From contig NZ_LR732707.1 of the NCBI RefSeq assembly GCF_902506555.1, positions 1,364,804 through 1,428,803 of the forward strand: a stretch of DNA of 64,000 bases, given 5' to 3'. Both the position numbers and the translations under genes were made by a program. Of this stretch, positions 34,987 through 44,315 are shown in pieces. How positions within the stretch are numbered: position 1 is the first letter of the stretch; each line of letters opens with the position of its first letter. This DNA comes from Sphingorhabdus sp. 109 (lineage in GTDB: Bacteria; Pseudomonadota; Alphaproteobacteria; Sphingomonadales; Sphingomonadaceae). The notes beneath the pieces are model-generated. The model was given only the letters and a program-made list of their open reading frames with translations, did not search any database and had not been told where the DNA came from.

Positions 34987-37884
34987 ATGGCACTCAGATA
35001 TTGGAAACTGGCTTTGTTGCTCTCCGCCGGAGTGCTGCCCGGCATCGCGCAAGCGGAAAATGGCGCGACGCTCAACGACAGAATGACGGCCTTGGTCGAC
35101 CGCGATGTTTCGCGGCAACCAAGAGTTGCTATTGATGAAATCCGGGCGATGCTGGAAGAATCTCAATCCGACGAAGAGATCAGCACGCTCGCCCGGGCCG
35201 CAGCGCTGGGCGCTCTGGGCGGTGCCTATTTCTACATTCAGGATTTCGATGAAAGCCTCAGCAATTTCCGGGCCGCGGAAGCTCTGCTGGAAGCGGACAA
35301 TTTGCACACCCACAAGCAGATGATCTCGATACTGAACAATATCAGCGTTGTTCTGAGCATGACCGGAAAAGCGGAAGAGGCGCTCGCGATACAACAGAAA
35401 GTCCTGGATATCCGGCGGGAAACCGAAGGGACAGAAAGCTCCGCCTATGCAGCGGCGCTGTTCAATATCGGTAGTACCAAATACCGGCTGGGCGACTATG
35501 AATCAGCCGTGGAAGAAATCCGGCAGGCCGTGAACATTGCGCGGGCCATCGAGAATCCCACCGACGCAGACAATACGCTGGCCGTGACCTATTGGATGTC
35601 TCTCGCTGCGGTCGTCAATGCAACGGGTAACACCGAACTGTCACTAAGGGAAAATCGCCTGGCTACCCAATATGCCGAGAACCGGCTGGGAAACCGCCAC
35701 CCCGTCTATGCCGGAGCATTGAACAATCTGGGTTCGGCCCTGAGCAGCGCGGGACGCTGCGGAGAGGCGATCCCCCTGCTCCGCCGGGCGCTGGATCTGC
35801 GCAGTGAGATTCTGGGCCGCGACAAGCGTGATACGGCCATCACGCTGACCAATCTTGCCGACTGCCTGTCCAAAACCGAGCCAGGCCCGGATCAGGTGGC
35901 CATGTTCGATGAAGCCGCGCGAATTTTCGGGAGCAGTCCCGGCAACAGCCAGAACCGATTCACCGGCAACAGCCTTGCAAAAGCAGGATTGCTCAGCACC
36001 CGTCTCGGAAAGTTGCAACAAGGCCAGACCTATCTTGAGAAAGCGGTGACGCTAACATCGTCCGCGCTGCCGGACAACCATCCTGCCGTCGCCGAGCTGC
36101 GTCTGGAACTTGCAAACAGCTATCTGTTGAACAGGAATTACGATTCCGCTCGATCCGTCATGAACGAGATCGCAGCACAAGAGGATGTCGTCGCCAAATT
36201 TGCGGTAACCGAAAAATTCAAATTCGCATTGATGCAAACCGAGATTGCCAATGCATTGGGGCATATCGACAACAAGTCATCGGAGGCAGTTTCCGCCTAT
36301 CGTGAAGTCCGCCAGAGCATATTGGATCGTGCCATATCGAGCGAGGAATATTTCGCGGATGATACCGGACTGACAGACCAGTTTGCGCGTTTTGCCGGTA
36401 TCTTGGCCAGCGAAGGAAATATAGCGGGAAGTTTCGACACCATGCAACTGGCCCAATTCGCCGATTTGAGCAGCATATCGGGCAGTTTGACAGCCAGATC
36501 GATGGCCGAGAAAGCCGGTCTGGGGGACGAGGTCAGAAAGCTTCAGGACCTGGTGCAAAACGGCAAGAAAATTGATGCCAGCTTCACCAAGGCAACAACC
36601 GATGGCGACGCGCCCGGGCAAACCGCTCTTCTTCGGGAGCGGGAAGACAATAGCCGAGCGATTGCCGAATTGTCGGCAAGGATCGAAACCGCCCTTCCCC
36701 AATATTGGTCCCTGGTGAAACCCGAGCCGGTCGCCCTGGAAATGGTGCAAGCTTCGCTGGGGTCTGCGCCGCTCTTGATGGTCACCCCGGCGCTGGATGG
36801 TGTCTATGTCGCGGCGGTCACGCAGGATGACTATGTCTGGCACAAAACTACGGCCACACCCGGACAACTCAGGCAATGGGTTATGGACATCCGCAACAGC
36901 GTTGCCCAGACAAATGGCTCGACCACACACTTCGCGATGCAAAGCGCGCATGCTCTCTATCGCTATTATTTCCCGCCCAAGGTCGAGCAGCTGTTGCAGG
37001 ACAAAAGCGAGATACATCTGATTAGCGCAGGTATTCTGGCGGCCATCCCCGCCTCGTTGCTGATCACCAAACCGGTGTCCGACCGGACCGCCGATGCGGA
37101 GATAGCGTGGCTGATCAAGCGTTTCGCCGTCAGCAATCCGATGAGCGTGAATGATCTCGTCCGGCCGCCAGCTGCCGGTGAACGGGAAATCCGTTTTGCC
37201 GGATTTGGCGCGCCTTCCCTTTCCGGTGCCAAAGACGGTCCGGTAACCTTTGCCAGTCTGTTACGGAGCGGAAATGTCGATATCAGCGAAGTGCGCGATC
37301 TTCCCAGCCTGCCGTCCGCCACGCTCGAGCTGAAAAATATCGGGGAAGCGCTGGGGCAAGACAGATCGCGGGTCGTCACCGGCAATGCCGCTACCGAAGC
37401 GCTGATCAAATCAATGGATCTGCGGCCTTATTCGGTTCTCGCCTTCGCGACGCACGGACTCGTTAGCGGAGAATTGCGGGGTTTGGGGGAGCCCGCGCTG
37501 GTATTCACCCCGCCGGAAAGCGACGACGGCAGGGACGACGGTCTGTTGACGGCTTCGGAAATCGGTCAATTGCGGCTCGACGCCGACTGGGTAATTCTGT
37601 CCGCCTGCAATTCGGCGTCCGGTTCCGGCATCGGCACGCCGACCTATTCTGGCCTTGCCAAGTCATTCGCCTATGCCGGCGCCAGATCTCTGCTTCTCTC
37701 TCACTGGCGCGTTCGTGACGATGCCGCGGCGAGATTGACGGTGGACACCGTCAAGAACGCCGCCGGCGGAATGGACCGGGCCAAAGCCTTGCGCCAGGCG
37801 CAACTGGATCTGATGGCCGACCCGACTGTCCCCGGAGCATCACATCCTGCCGTCTGGGCTCCATTCATCTTGATCGGCGACTAG
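34987..37884 (+). CDS. Exported TPR-CHAT protease-like protein
   Basis: About 965 residues. It begins with a signal peptide (MALRYWKLALLLSAGVLPGIAQA), so it acts outside the cytoplasm. I chose ATG 34987 with a GGAAGAGG site; the frame to 34804 would bury the signal. Residues about 50-430 are TPR-type helical repeats (ALAIQQKVLDIRRETEG; NNLGSALSSAGRCGEAIPLLRRALDL). The C-terminal about 250 residues are a CHAT (caspase-HetF) domain with the catalytic dyad His823 in FATHG and Cys874 in SACNSA, plus LLLSHWRV and PAVWAPFILIG. It may be a protease. Neighbours are a two-component system and secreted proteins. Its substrate is unknown; the giant protein at 39042 is a candidate by proximity. Confidence 0.9.
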   Translation: MALRYWKLALLLSAGVLPGIAQAENGATLNDRMTALVDRDVSRQPRVAIDEIRAMLEESQSDEEISTLARAAALGALGGAYFYIQDFDESLSNFRAAEALLEADNLHTHKQMISILNNISVVLSMTGKAEEALAIQQKVLDIRRETEGTESSAYAAALFNIGSTKYRLGDYESAVEEIRQAVNIARAIENPTDADNTLAVTYWMSLAAVVNATGNTELSLRENRLATQYAENRLGNRHPVYAGALNNLGSALSSAGRCGEAIPLLRRALDLRSEILGRDKRDTAITLTNLADCLSKTEPGPDQVAMFDEAARIFGSSPGNSQNRFTGNSLAKAGLLSTRLGKLQQGQTYLEKAVTLTSSALPDNHPAVAELRLELANSYLLNRNYDSARSVMNEIAAQEDVVAKFAVTEKFKFALMQTEIANALGHIDNKSSEAVSAYREVRQSILDRAISSEEYFADDTGLTDQFARFAGILASEGNIAGSFDTMQLAQFADLSSISGSLTARSMAEKAGLGDEVRKLQDLVQNGKKIDASFTKATTDGDAPGQTALLREREDNSRAIAELSARIETALPQYWSLVKPEPVALEMVQASLGSAPLLMVTPALDGVYVAAVTQDDYVWHKTTATPGQLRQWVMDIRNSVAQTNGSTTHFAMQSAHALYRYYFPPKVEQLLQDKSEIHLISAGILAAIPASLLITKPVSDRTADAEIAWLIKRFAVSNPMSVNDLVRPPAAGEREIRFAGFGAPSLSGAKDGPVTFASLLRSGNVDISEVRDLPSLPSATLELKNIGEALGQDRSRVVTGNAATEALIKSMDLRPYSVLAFATHGLVSGELRGLGEPALVFTPPESDDGRDDGLLTASEIGQLRLDADWVILSACNSASGSGIGTPTYSGLAKSFAYAGARSLLLSHWRVRDDAAARLTVDTVKNAAGGMDRAKALRQAQLDLMADPTVPGASHPAVWAPFILIGD

Positions 37885-37894
37885 AGCCGAGACA

Positions 37895-37927
37895 GAAGGG
37901 CGTCCTCCGGGATGGAGGACGCCCTTC
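37895..37927. terminator. Bidirectional hairpin between convergent genes
   Basis: A perfect 14-bp inverted repeat (37895-37908 with 37914-37927) with a five-base loop lies 10 bases after the CHAT stop and 32 before the end of the convergent gene. The U-tract is poor, but position and stability fit a shared terminator. Confidence 0.75.
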
Positions 37928-37959
37928 CTAATCAGCGGTGTCCCTGCGCACGGGTCGCA

Positions 37960-38859
37960 CTAGCGCAAGTCTTCGACTGAAACCCATCCTTTGGTGCCGT
38001 AATTGTCGGTAACTTCGACAAACAGACCGGCCTTGTTGCCGGTCGGAAGCAGTTCGGTATCCGCGCGCAGGGCCCGAACCTCCGCCGCCGTGGCCGAAGC
38101 ACTGGCCAGCATTTTGGTTTCCACGGCTACCGTATAGCCGCTGCTGACGGCTGCGGGAGAAGCGACGGCCGCGGTCTGACGCACCGTTGCGAGAGCTCCG
38201 GCCTGCGAAGCCAGGCCATTGAACGCCTCGATAAATGCGCTGGTGACCATCTTTCCGTCTTTCGAACGGCCATATTGTCCAAACTGCCCCTGGCTGGCTG
38301 CAACCCAGTCGCTCCGGCCCAGGATCTTTATAGTCGATTTCTTGCTTTGCCCGCTGCCAGCGATCAATGTCTGGCCATTGGCCGGGTTCATCAGCCGCAA
38401 ACCCGCCGTGATCGTCTTCTTCTTGCCGCCGAGACCGCCAAACATGCCCATCAGCGCGCCGCCCATCGGAACCTTGCTCAGAACGGTGCCGGCTGCGCCC
38501 GACCGTACCAGCCCCTCGGTCAGCGCTGTCTTGGCGACGTTCATTGTCTGGTCCACTTCCTCCTGGGAACCGGCAATGGCGGACATCAGATAGTCCGCAG
38601 GCTGGCCACCGGCACCGCTGTGCAGCGTGAAGCAACCCGATTCCTGAACGATCGCGCCAAGCATGCCGCGCGGACTGGACAGGCCGAATTTGCTCCAGCC
38701 CTGGGTGTCGCCATCGGTAATCGCGATCGTCCCATAGGAGGCCTCGCATTTTACCACTTCGACGTTTTTCTCTTTCGCGGCAGCTGGTGCCGCCGAAACA
38801 ACAAGCGATGCAATCGCGGTGACCGCCAACATCGATGTAACTGGTTTGAATTTTGTCAT
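37960..38859 (-). CDS. Secreted CsgG-like / SH3 domain protein
   Basis: A 299-residue exported protein with signal peptide (cleavage near APAAAKE). Residues about 30-215 resemble the CsgG/HfaB-like fold: VVKCEASYGTIAI, GLRLMNPANGQTLIAGSG (the typical strand reporting a modified state) and DGKMVTSAFIEAFNGL. The C-terminal about 70 residues look like a bacterial SH3 domain (VETKMLASASATAAEVRALRAD; NYGTKGWVSVEDL). An operator-like direct repeat lies 63 bp upstream, shared with the Slam operon. A role in surface structure assembly is a guess from the fold resemblance. Confidence 0.7.
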   Translation of the reverse strand: MTKFKPVTSMLAVTAIASLVVSAAPAAAKEKNVEVVKCEASYGTIAITDGDTQGWSKFGLSSPRGMLGAIVQESGCFTLHSGAGGQPADYLMSAIAGSQEEVDQTMNVAKTALTEGLVRSGAAGTVLSKVPMGGALMGMFGGLGGKKKTITAGLRLMNPANGQTLIAGSGQSKKSTIKILGRSDWVAASQGQFGQYGRSKDGKMVTSAFIEAFNGLASQAGALATVRQTAAVASPAAVSSGYTVAVETKMLASASATAAEVRALRADTELLPTGNKAGLFVEVTDNYGTKGWVSVEDLR

Positions 38860-38921
38860 GATTTCCGTTCCCCTTGCTCTCTGTGCAAAGAGAAATTGGC
38901 CGGAAGCCTGCCCTTTTGCCA

Positions 38922-38960
38922 GTTACAGATATTGTTAGAGACGTGACAGACGCTGTTAGA
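38922..38960 (-). promoter_or_regulatory. Operator-like element 2 (direct repeat, 21-bp period)
   Basis: Minus strand TCTAACAGCGTCTGTCAC followed 21 bases later by TCTAACAATATCTGTAAC. This tandem, same-face repeat is typical of OmpR-family binding sites. Its proximal half-site is 63 bp upstream of the gene at 38859. Confidence 0.65.
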
Positions 38961-39041
38961 TTCAGCGAACTCCAGCAGAAACCGGGTCTGGCCTACCCCG
39001 CCAAGGTGCGAACAGCCGGCCGGACCCGATCGTCCCGACAT

Positions 39042-42000
39042 CTAGTGGAAGGAAAAGTTCGGGCCGAGCCGTTCCCTGATAGCGGCGATACCGTCCCCAG
39101 GGTTGAGACCAGCTTCCAGCCACCTTCCGGGGCGCGGCGTTGAGCCGATCCCCTTGGCATTAGCGATCCCCGGGAGGATTCTGCCATTCACACCAGTCCA
39201 CGCGGACCAGTCGCTGCCAACAGGCTGGCTTGTAGTTGCCGCCGCCCCGGCCTTGCCAAATGCTGCGGCCCCTTCCGCTATCTGCCCGGAACTGCCGAAC
39301 GTATAATTGACTCCGACATGGCTCGCTCCATCGCCGGCCAGGAATCCGTCGATGGTTGCGCGACAGCCGCTGGTACAGACGGGGCCATCGCCGGAAACGG
39401 CAACATTGAAGCTCGCAAATGTATGATTGGCAAAGCCCGTGCTGGTGTCGGTAAAGATGACCAGGCCATTGGTAGCGGTACCCGCTATGCCCCCCTCTGT
39501 GGCGATCCCATAAGTCGAACCGCCGATGCCGACTGCAAACTCCAGTCCGACTTTTGGTGTGCTGCCAAAAGCGATGGCCAACTGCCCGGCAAAGGTTCCG
39601 GGTGTTTGTGATCCATCCCGCAATGTCGGCGCCGTGGAACCCACCAGATCATAGGCGATGGTCCCGCTGGCCGGGAGATTTGTCGCGGCGCTGCCATAAA
39701 CGAAATGCACCCCGCCATTTTCGGGATAATCGAAGTTTCTGGCGCCATTTGCGTCTGACAGCGTTGCTGTGCCATCCGCCCAGCGAGTCCAGTTGATAAC
39801 ACCGTTCCCGGCGCTGCCAAAATCAACATTCCCGGCTGTATCACGAACGCCGGACACACCGCCCAGGCCTCGATATTCGCCCAAGCGGCCATCGGTGAAC
39901 CCTGTCGTCTGGATCCGGTTACCCAGGCCATTGATGACTTGCTCATTGCGGGTAATTTCCTCCGGCCCATCCTCCAGATCGGCGCGTTCGAAGCCGGCGA
40001 CACCGTGAATGGCACCAAAATCAGCGGTCCCGATTTCATAACTGAAGCCAATATAGCGACCATCCTTGCCGCTCAGGAAGCCGCTGGCAGTCCCCGTACA
40101 TCCTTCGCAGCGACCGATTTCGGAGAGGACCATGCCCTCACCAGTAAAATCATAGACACCATTGCCGGCATTGACGACATCAATCGACAGATCGTCGAGG
40201 CCACCGGCCGAAAGAAAATTAAACCGGTCATTGCCCATGCCAATCACCGTATCCCATCCCATTTTAAGGGTCGCAAAATCGATCGCGATCTCGCCTTCAA
40301 ATGAGCCCGGATCACCCAGTCCGTCGACCCGGGTCGGACGCGTCCCGCCGCCTACGGCATATTCCGCACGACCGGTGGGCAAGATGCCGGTGGTGCGTTC
40401 GCCGTAAATATAATGGATGGATTCGCTGCCGGACAGCACCCGCTTGCCGCCATCGATATTGTCATATTCACCATCTGCCCAGCGGGTCCAGCCCAACACA
40501 TTGCCAAGCCCGCCATTGTCGACATTCTTGGCCGTTCCGATATTGCGGAATGTACCGCCGATTCCGGTCTCGACCCTGACCTCGGACAGAGCCGACTTGT
40601 TGGTCGATACACCATCGACATAGCCGGAGATTCGGGTAGCCTGACCATCGCCCTGTATTTCTCCACGGGTCATGAAATTCGCAGAAACCCCGATTGCCGA
40701 AGCAAAGTCGCCGGCCACAGGCTGGCTGAAGCTCTCGTCAATCCGGACACCGCGGAAAGTCTTCGTGATCGGATTGGGCGTCCTGCCGCTATTGTCTCCT
40801 TTGGCAAAGGCGGCGCTGCCGTCAATCCACTTGAAGACGTCGAGCGCATCATCGCGGATCGTATAAGCAAAACCCGCATGGCTGGCGCCGTCACCGGCGA
40901 GGAATCCGTTATAGACAAAACGGCAATCACCGACGTTGCAAGCTATACCCAGGCCGTCCTCCAGATCGATTGTACCATTGAACCGGCCGTCGCTCAGCAC
41001 AGAAATGCTCGGCGCCAGCACACCGCCCGCCGAAGATACCTGATAAACAGAGTCGGATATCGATATCGTCGCTTCGAGCCCTGCCCGAATTTGCGCGGTA
41101 CCGAAGTTGACCGAGAATTTTCCGTCAAACGTGCCGGGTGCGATGCTGTCGTCGCGCAGCGTCGGACTGGTATAGCCGATCAGGTCATAAGTCAGAAGAC
41201 CGCCCGATGGCGGATTGATCATCGGCACGCCATAGACAAAATGGTCGCCGCTATCGGGACCCCGCTGCGCGCCAAATAGCTTTGTCCCGCCTGCGAGGCG
41301 CGACCAGCCGATGATACCCTGATCCCCGCCTTTTTCGATTTCATCTCGATCGGCAAACTTGATTTCAAATCCACTGCGGAGCCGGTAGCCGACAAATTCA
41401 TCGCCTTCAAAGATCAGGGTGACCTGACTATCCTGGCCGGTCTCCGTGATTTTGGCAAAAGCGAGATTGATATCGCCGCGGCTGTTATCCGGCCGGATCC
41501 CGTCCGAATCCACCAACACCGGAGGCGGTGTAGGCGTCGGCGACGGTGTCGGCGTGCCACCCCCCGTGTTACCGCCAAACTGTGGGGGAACCGTATATCC
41601 GGCCAGCCGGAACAGGCGTGCCAGCTCGTCCGGATCGAGACCCGCCGGGAAGGCGTTGGCAAACAGAATATCGATCAGCGCCTGCACGGTCGGATCGCCG
41701 GGCGGGATCGTACCGCCGGCAGCAACCAGCGCCAGCAGGTCTGCCAGCGAGCCGAAGCTCGGACCACTGCCGGTAATACCGGTGATCGTATAGCCGGCAG
41801 CCCCCAGCGCCCGCAGAAATTCTTCCAGCTGGAACTGGGAAATGGCCGATGGCACGCCATAGGTTTGCAGATTGAGCAAGAAGGCCTGAATCTGGGCGGG
41901 AGTCAGCCCGCTATACGAGTTAAGACTGCCGCTTCCGCTCGCTGTCAAAATATCGAGAATGATTTGCACGGCGAGCGCTGGGTCGATCGCTCCGGTCTGG

Positions 42001-42746
42001 GCCTGGACAAGCGCCTGAATCTGGCTTGGCGTTGTCGCGGACTGCAACGTTCCGGGTGTGAAATTCTGGGTTTGTGACACGCCGGCAAATCCGAGCGATG
42101 TCGGGGTGGTCTGGCTGGCGTTTGCAAGATATTGGGCTGCTGCTGTCTGGGCCCGCCGGACCTGCTGCAAAGCGGTTCGTCCGCCGCTGCGATTGGGTTG
42201 GACGCCAGCGGTTACCACAGCGGCAGGTCCCGATCCCGCGCTGGCACGAAATGCATTGCCCGCACTGAAATTGCGGCTGCGACCGTTGCTGCTGATTTGC
42301 ATCGATCCGGATAGCGGAAAGCCGGAAAAGCTCCCGTCCGCGGCGATTTTTCCACTGCCACCGCTGCCGGAGCGCAACGAAAGCTGGCTTCCATTCCCCA
42401 CCAGGATCGGCATGGAAGTCCCGCCTTTGGGCGCAGATGCGGTAAAACTGCCGCTTGCTATTTTCAGCTGCCCCTTGGCATCGATCGAATAGCTGGCAGG
42501 ACCGACGATGCTTATCATGCTCCCGTCATCAAGCTTCAGTTGCACCGTGCCAGACGAAATCTGTTGCTCGCCCCCTCCATTTTGTACCGATGGATTACCG
42601 GCATCGGCGGAAGCAAAAACCATTTCCGCGCTCCATACCGGGGAACAGGGGATGAGCAAGGCCGCGAGGGTCGTGACCAGCGCGCTGGCACCAGCCAGTT
42701 TAGCGTCGGTCAGCAAGCTGGTATTTCTCTGATTGTCATGGGTCAT
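39042..42746 (-). CDS. Giant exported FecR-domain protein with three TbpB-like barrel repeats (candidate T11SS cargo)
   Basis: 1234 residues. A signal-like N-terminus (LAGASALVTTLAALLIPCSPVWSA) has Cys preceded by Pro, so lipidation is doubtful. Residues about 60-130 are a FecR-like beta domain (VQLKLDDGSMISIVGPASYSID). A long Ala/Gln-rich helical region follows, then a TPTPSPTPTPPP linker near residue 405. The rest is three homologous modules of about 240-280 residues, each with HFVYG or HYIYG (residues about 500, 779, 1015), then PTLRDDS.. or PTLRDGS..PGTF.G, and near the end FLAGDGASHxGxxY (about 617, 892, 1135) followed by an Ala-Phe-Gly/Ala-Lys end. That end pattern resembles TbpB-type lipoprotein barrels, the cargo handle of Slam proteins. 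It starts 29 bases after a Slam-like gene. Confidence 0.75.
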   Translation of the reverse strand: MTHDNQRNTSLLTDAKLAGASALVTTLAALLIPCSPVWSAEMVFASADAGNPSVQNGGGEQQISSGTVQLKLDDGSMISIVGPASYSIDAKGQLKIASGSFTASAPKGGTSMPILVGNGSQLSLRSGSGGSGKIAADGSFSGFPLSGSMQISSNGRSRNFSAGNAFRASAGSGPAAVVTAGVQPNRSGGRTALQQVRRAQTAAAQYLANASQTTPTSLGFAGVSQTQNFTPGTLQSATTPSQIQALVQAQTGAIDPALAVQIILDILTASGSGSLNSYSGLTPAQIQAFLLNLQTYGVPSAISQFQLEEFLRALGAAGYTITGITGSGPSFGSLADLLALVAAGGTIPPGDPTVQALIDILFANAFPAGLDPDELARLFRLAGYTVPPQFGGNTGGGTPTPSPTPTPPPVLVDSDGIRPDNSRGDINLAFAKITETGQDSQVTLIFEGDEFVGYRLRSGFEIKFADRDEIEKGGDQGIIGWSRLAGGTKLFGAQRGPDSGDHFVYGVPMINPPSGGLLTYDLIGYTSPTLRDDSIAPGTFDGKFSVNFGTAQIRAGLEATISISDSVYQVSSAGGVLAPSISVLSDGRFNGTIDLEDGLGIACNVGDCRFVYNGFLAGDGASHAGFAYTIRDDALDVFKWIDGSAAFAKGDNSGRTPNPITKTFRGVRIDESFSQPVAGDFASAIGVSANFMTRGEIQGDGQATRISGYVDGVSTNKSALSEVRVETGIGGTFRNIGTAKNVDNGGLGNVLGWTRWADGEYDNIDGGKRVLSGSESIHYIYGERTTGILPTGRAEYAVGGGTRPTRVDGLGDPGSFEGEIAIDFATLKMGWDTVIGMGNDRFNFLSAGGLDDLSIDVVNAGNGVYDFTGEGMVLSEIGRCEGCTGTASGFLSGKDGRYIGFSYEIGTADFGAIHGVAGFERADLEDGPEEITRNEQVINGLGNRIQTTGFTDGRLGEYRGLGGVSGVRDTAGNVDFGSAGNGVINWTRWADGTATLSDANGARNFDYPENGGVHFVYGSAATNLPASGTIAYDLVGSTAPTLRDGSQTPGTFAGQLAIAFGSTPKVGLEFAVGIGGSTYGIATEGGIAGTATNGLVIFTDTSTGFANHTFASFNVAVSGDGPVCTSGCRATIDGFLAGDGASHVGVNYTFGSSGQIAEGAAAFGKAGAAATTSQPVGSDWSAWTGVNGRILPGIANAKGIGSTPRPGRWLEAGLNPGDGIAAIRERLGPNFSFH

Positions 42747-42775
42747 GATATGTCTCCCGAAAAATTCTGTTGAAA

Positions 42776-44101
42776 TTAGAAGCTCAGGCGCAAGCCTACC
42801 GAGGCGGTCCAGCGGTCATAGTCGTACAGGCCGATATTGCTGTCGTTGCGGGTATAGGTCGCGCGGGGTCGGACGCTCAGCGTTTCGGTGAATCTGTACC
42901 GGACCCCCAGCGACGCATCATATTGCATATCCTTGCGACCTTTGAGAAACAGCGGGTCACTGGCATCATAGTTACGATGTTCCACGCTGGCGCCGGCGAT
43001 AATCGCCGCTTTTGCGCCCAGACCGAATTCGCCGCCCATCTGGGCACTGAAAAAGCCATAGCTGAGCTGGTCCGCTCCGGGACGGCGAGTATCTTCCTTG
43101 CCGCCACCGATGCCACCATAAATCCTGTCATCGGCATAAGTGATATTGCCGGAGAAACGCTCTGCATCCTGCAGTGGGTTGCCATCATAGTTCAGCCGGA
43201 AATATTGCCCGCTGACCGACAAGGCGCGATTGCCCGAGAGCCGCTTGGTATAGCGAACATCTCCACCGATGCTGGTGCGATAACCGCTATGCCCGAGCCA
43301 GAATCGCTGCCCTTGTCCGGAAAGGGAAATCACGTCGCCCTTGGCCAGGCTATGAGAGACGCCTACCGTACCGACCGCCGATGCTTGGTCGACGAAACGC
43401 GTGTCGACATTGTCACGCCAGTTTCCCAGAACGGAGCCGAACAGACGCGTCTGACGGCTCAGCGGGGTAGAGCCGGATAGTCCGCCTTGAATCTGGTAAA
43501 ATCCGGCATCCTGTTCTCGCGCGGCACCGTTTAATGTTGCCGGCCCGAGAAAGGCAAAAAGCGGCAATGTGATCGAAATCGCATCGGTTGCGGTGTTGAT
43601 ATTGCTGTCGTAACCGCCTTCCACATCGAGATAGCCGGTAATCTCCGAAGGGCCGCCGGCGATCTGCTGATCCAGTGTCCGGACTAGGCCATCGATCCGG
43701 TTGCGCACCGGGTCGGGAATGGAAAGATCGCCGCGGACGGTTGCGAATTCCGCACGCGCCGTGTCTATGTCACCGGCCGCAGCATAAGCGCGTGCGAGTT
43801 CCGCTTGAGCGCGCGCATTCTCCGGTTGCGTTGCCAATATCCGCTGGAATGCGATGATCGCATCGCCATAGCGACCGCTTTCGAGGGCGGCCAGCCCCAG
43901 GGCGAGATCATAGTCCGGTTCTCCCGCTCGATCATCTTCGCGAGCCTTGAGTTCGGCATAGGCGGTTTCAGCCTTCCCCGCGTCCAATTGTTCCATAGCA
44001 GTTTTGACAAGTTGATCGCTTTGCGCAGCGGCAGGCGCGGAAGCCAGCAAGCAAGTGTTCAACGCAATTGTCGAGATCGCGACCGTTTTGGAAAAGCGCA
44101 T
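42776..44101 (-). CDS. Surface lipoprotein assembly modifier (Slam / type XI secretion) outer-membrane protein
   Basis: 441 residues. Signal peptide (cleavage near APAAAQS), then TPR-type repeats at residues about 30-110 (YDLALGLAALESGRYGDAIIAFQRILATQPENARAQAELARAY, in pieces), then a beta-barrel from about residue 155 (ITGYLDVEGGYDSNIN) to a terminal VGLRLSF. The late TYTRNDSNIGLYDYDRW is the DUF560/Slam end signature. Slam proteins translocate TbpB-like cargo across the outer membrane. The next gene encodes a protein with three TbpB-like barrels, making a cargo-transporter pair likely. An operator-like element lies 64 bp upstream. Confidence 0.85.
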   Translation of the reverse strand: MRFSKTVAISTIALNTCLLASAPAAAQSDQLVKTAMEQLDAGKAETAYAELKAREDDRAGEPDYDLALGLAALESGRYGDAIIAFQRILATQPENARAQAELARAYAAAGDIDTARAEFATVRGDLSIPDPVRNRIDGLVRTLDQQIAGGPSEITGYLDVEGGYDSNINTATDAISITLPLFAFLGPATLNGAAREQDAGFYQIQGGLSGSTPLSRQTRLFGSVLGNWRDNVDTRFVDQASAVGTVGVSHSLAKGDVISLSGQGQRFWLGHSGYRTSIGGDVRYTKRLSGNRALSVSGQYFRLNYDGNPLQDAERFSGNITYADDRIYGGIGGGKEDTRRPGADQLSYGFFSAQMGGEFGLGAKAAIIAGASVEHRNYDASDPLFLKGRKDMQYDASLGVRYRFTETLSVRPRATYTRNDSNIGLYDYDRWTASVGLRLSF

Positions 44102-44164
44102 TCAGGCCCCCTGTAAATCCATTGAATATGAAAATCGGATAGGCCAGCCCGACGCCGCAGGCTT

Positions 44165-44203
44165 GTTACAAGAACAGATAGAAAGATGACAAAGACGGTT
44201 ATT
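44165..44203 (-). promoter_or_regulatory. Operator-like element 3 (Slam/cargo operon)
   Basis: Minus strand TTTGTCAT then TTGTAACA with TGTCAT and TGTAAC 21 bases apart, the same spacing and half-site order as element 2. It lies 64 bp upstream of the Slam start. Confidence 0.55.
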
Positions 44204-44315
44204 ATAAGGAACCACGGACTATGGCCGCTGGGCCCGCGCCTGAACCCGGACGGACAGATTTATGGGTCGGTTGTGGCCTTACCGGATCCTATCGGCGCCT
44301 GACCGCCAGGACTCG

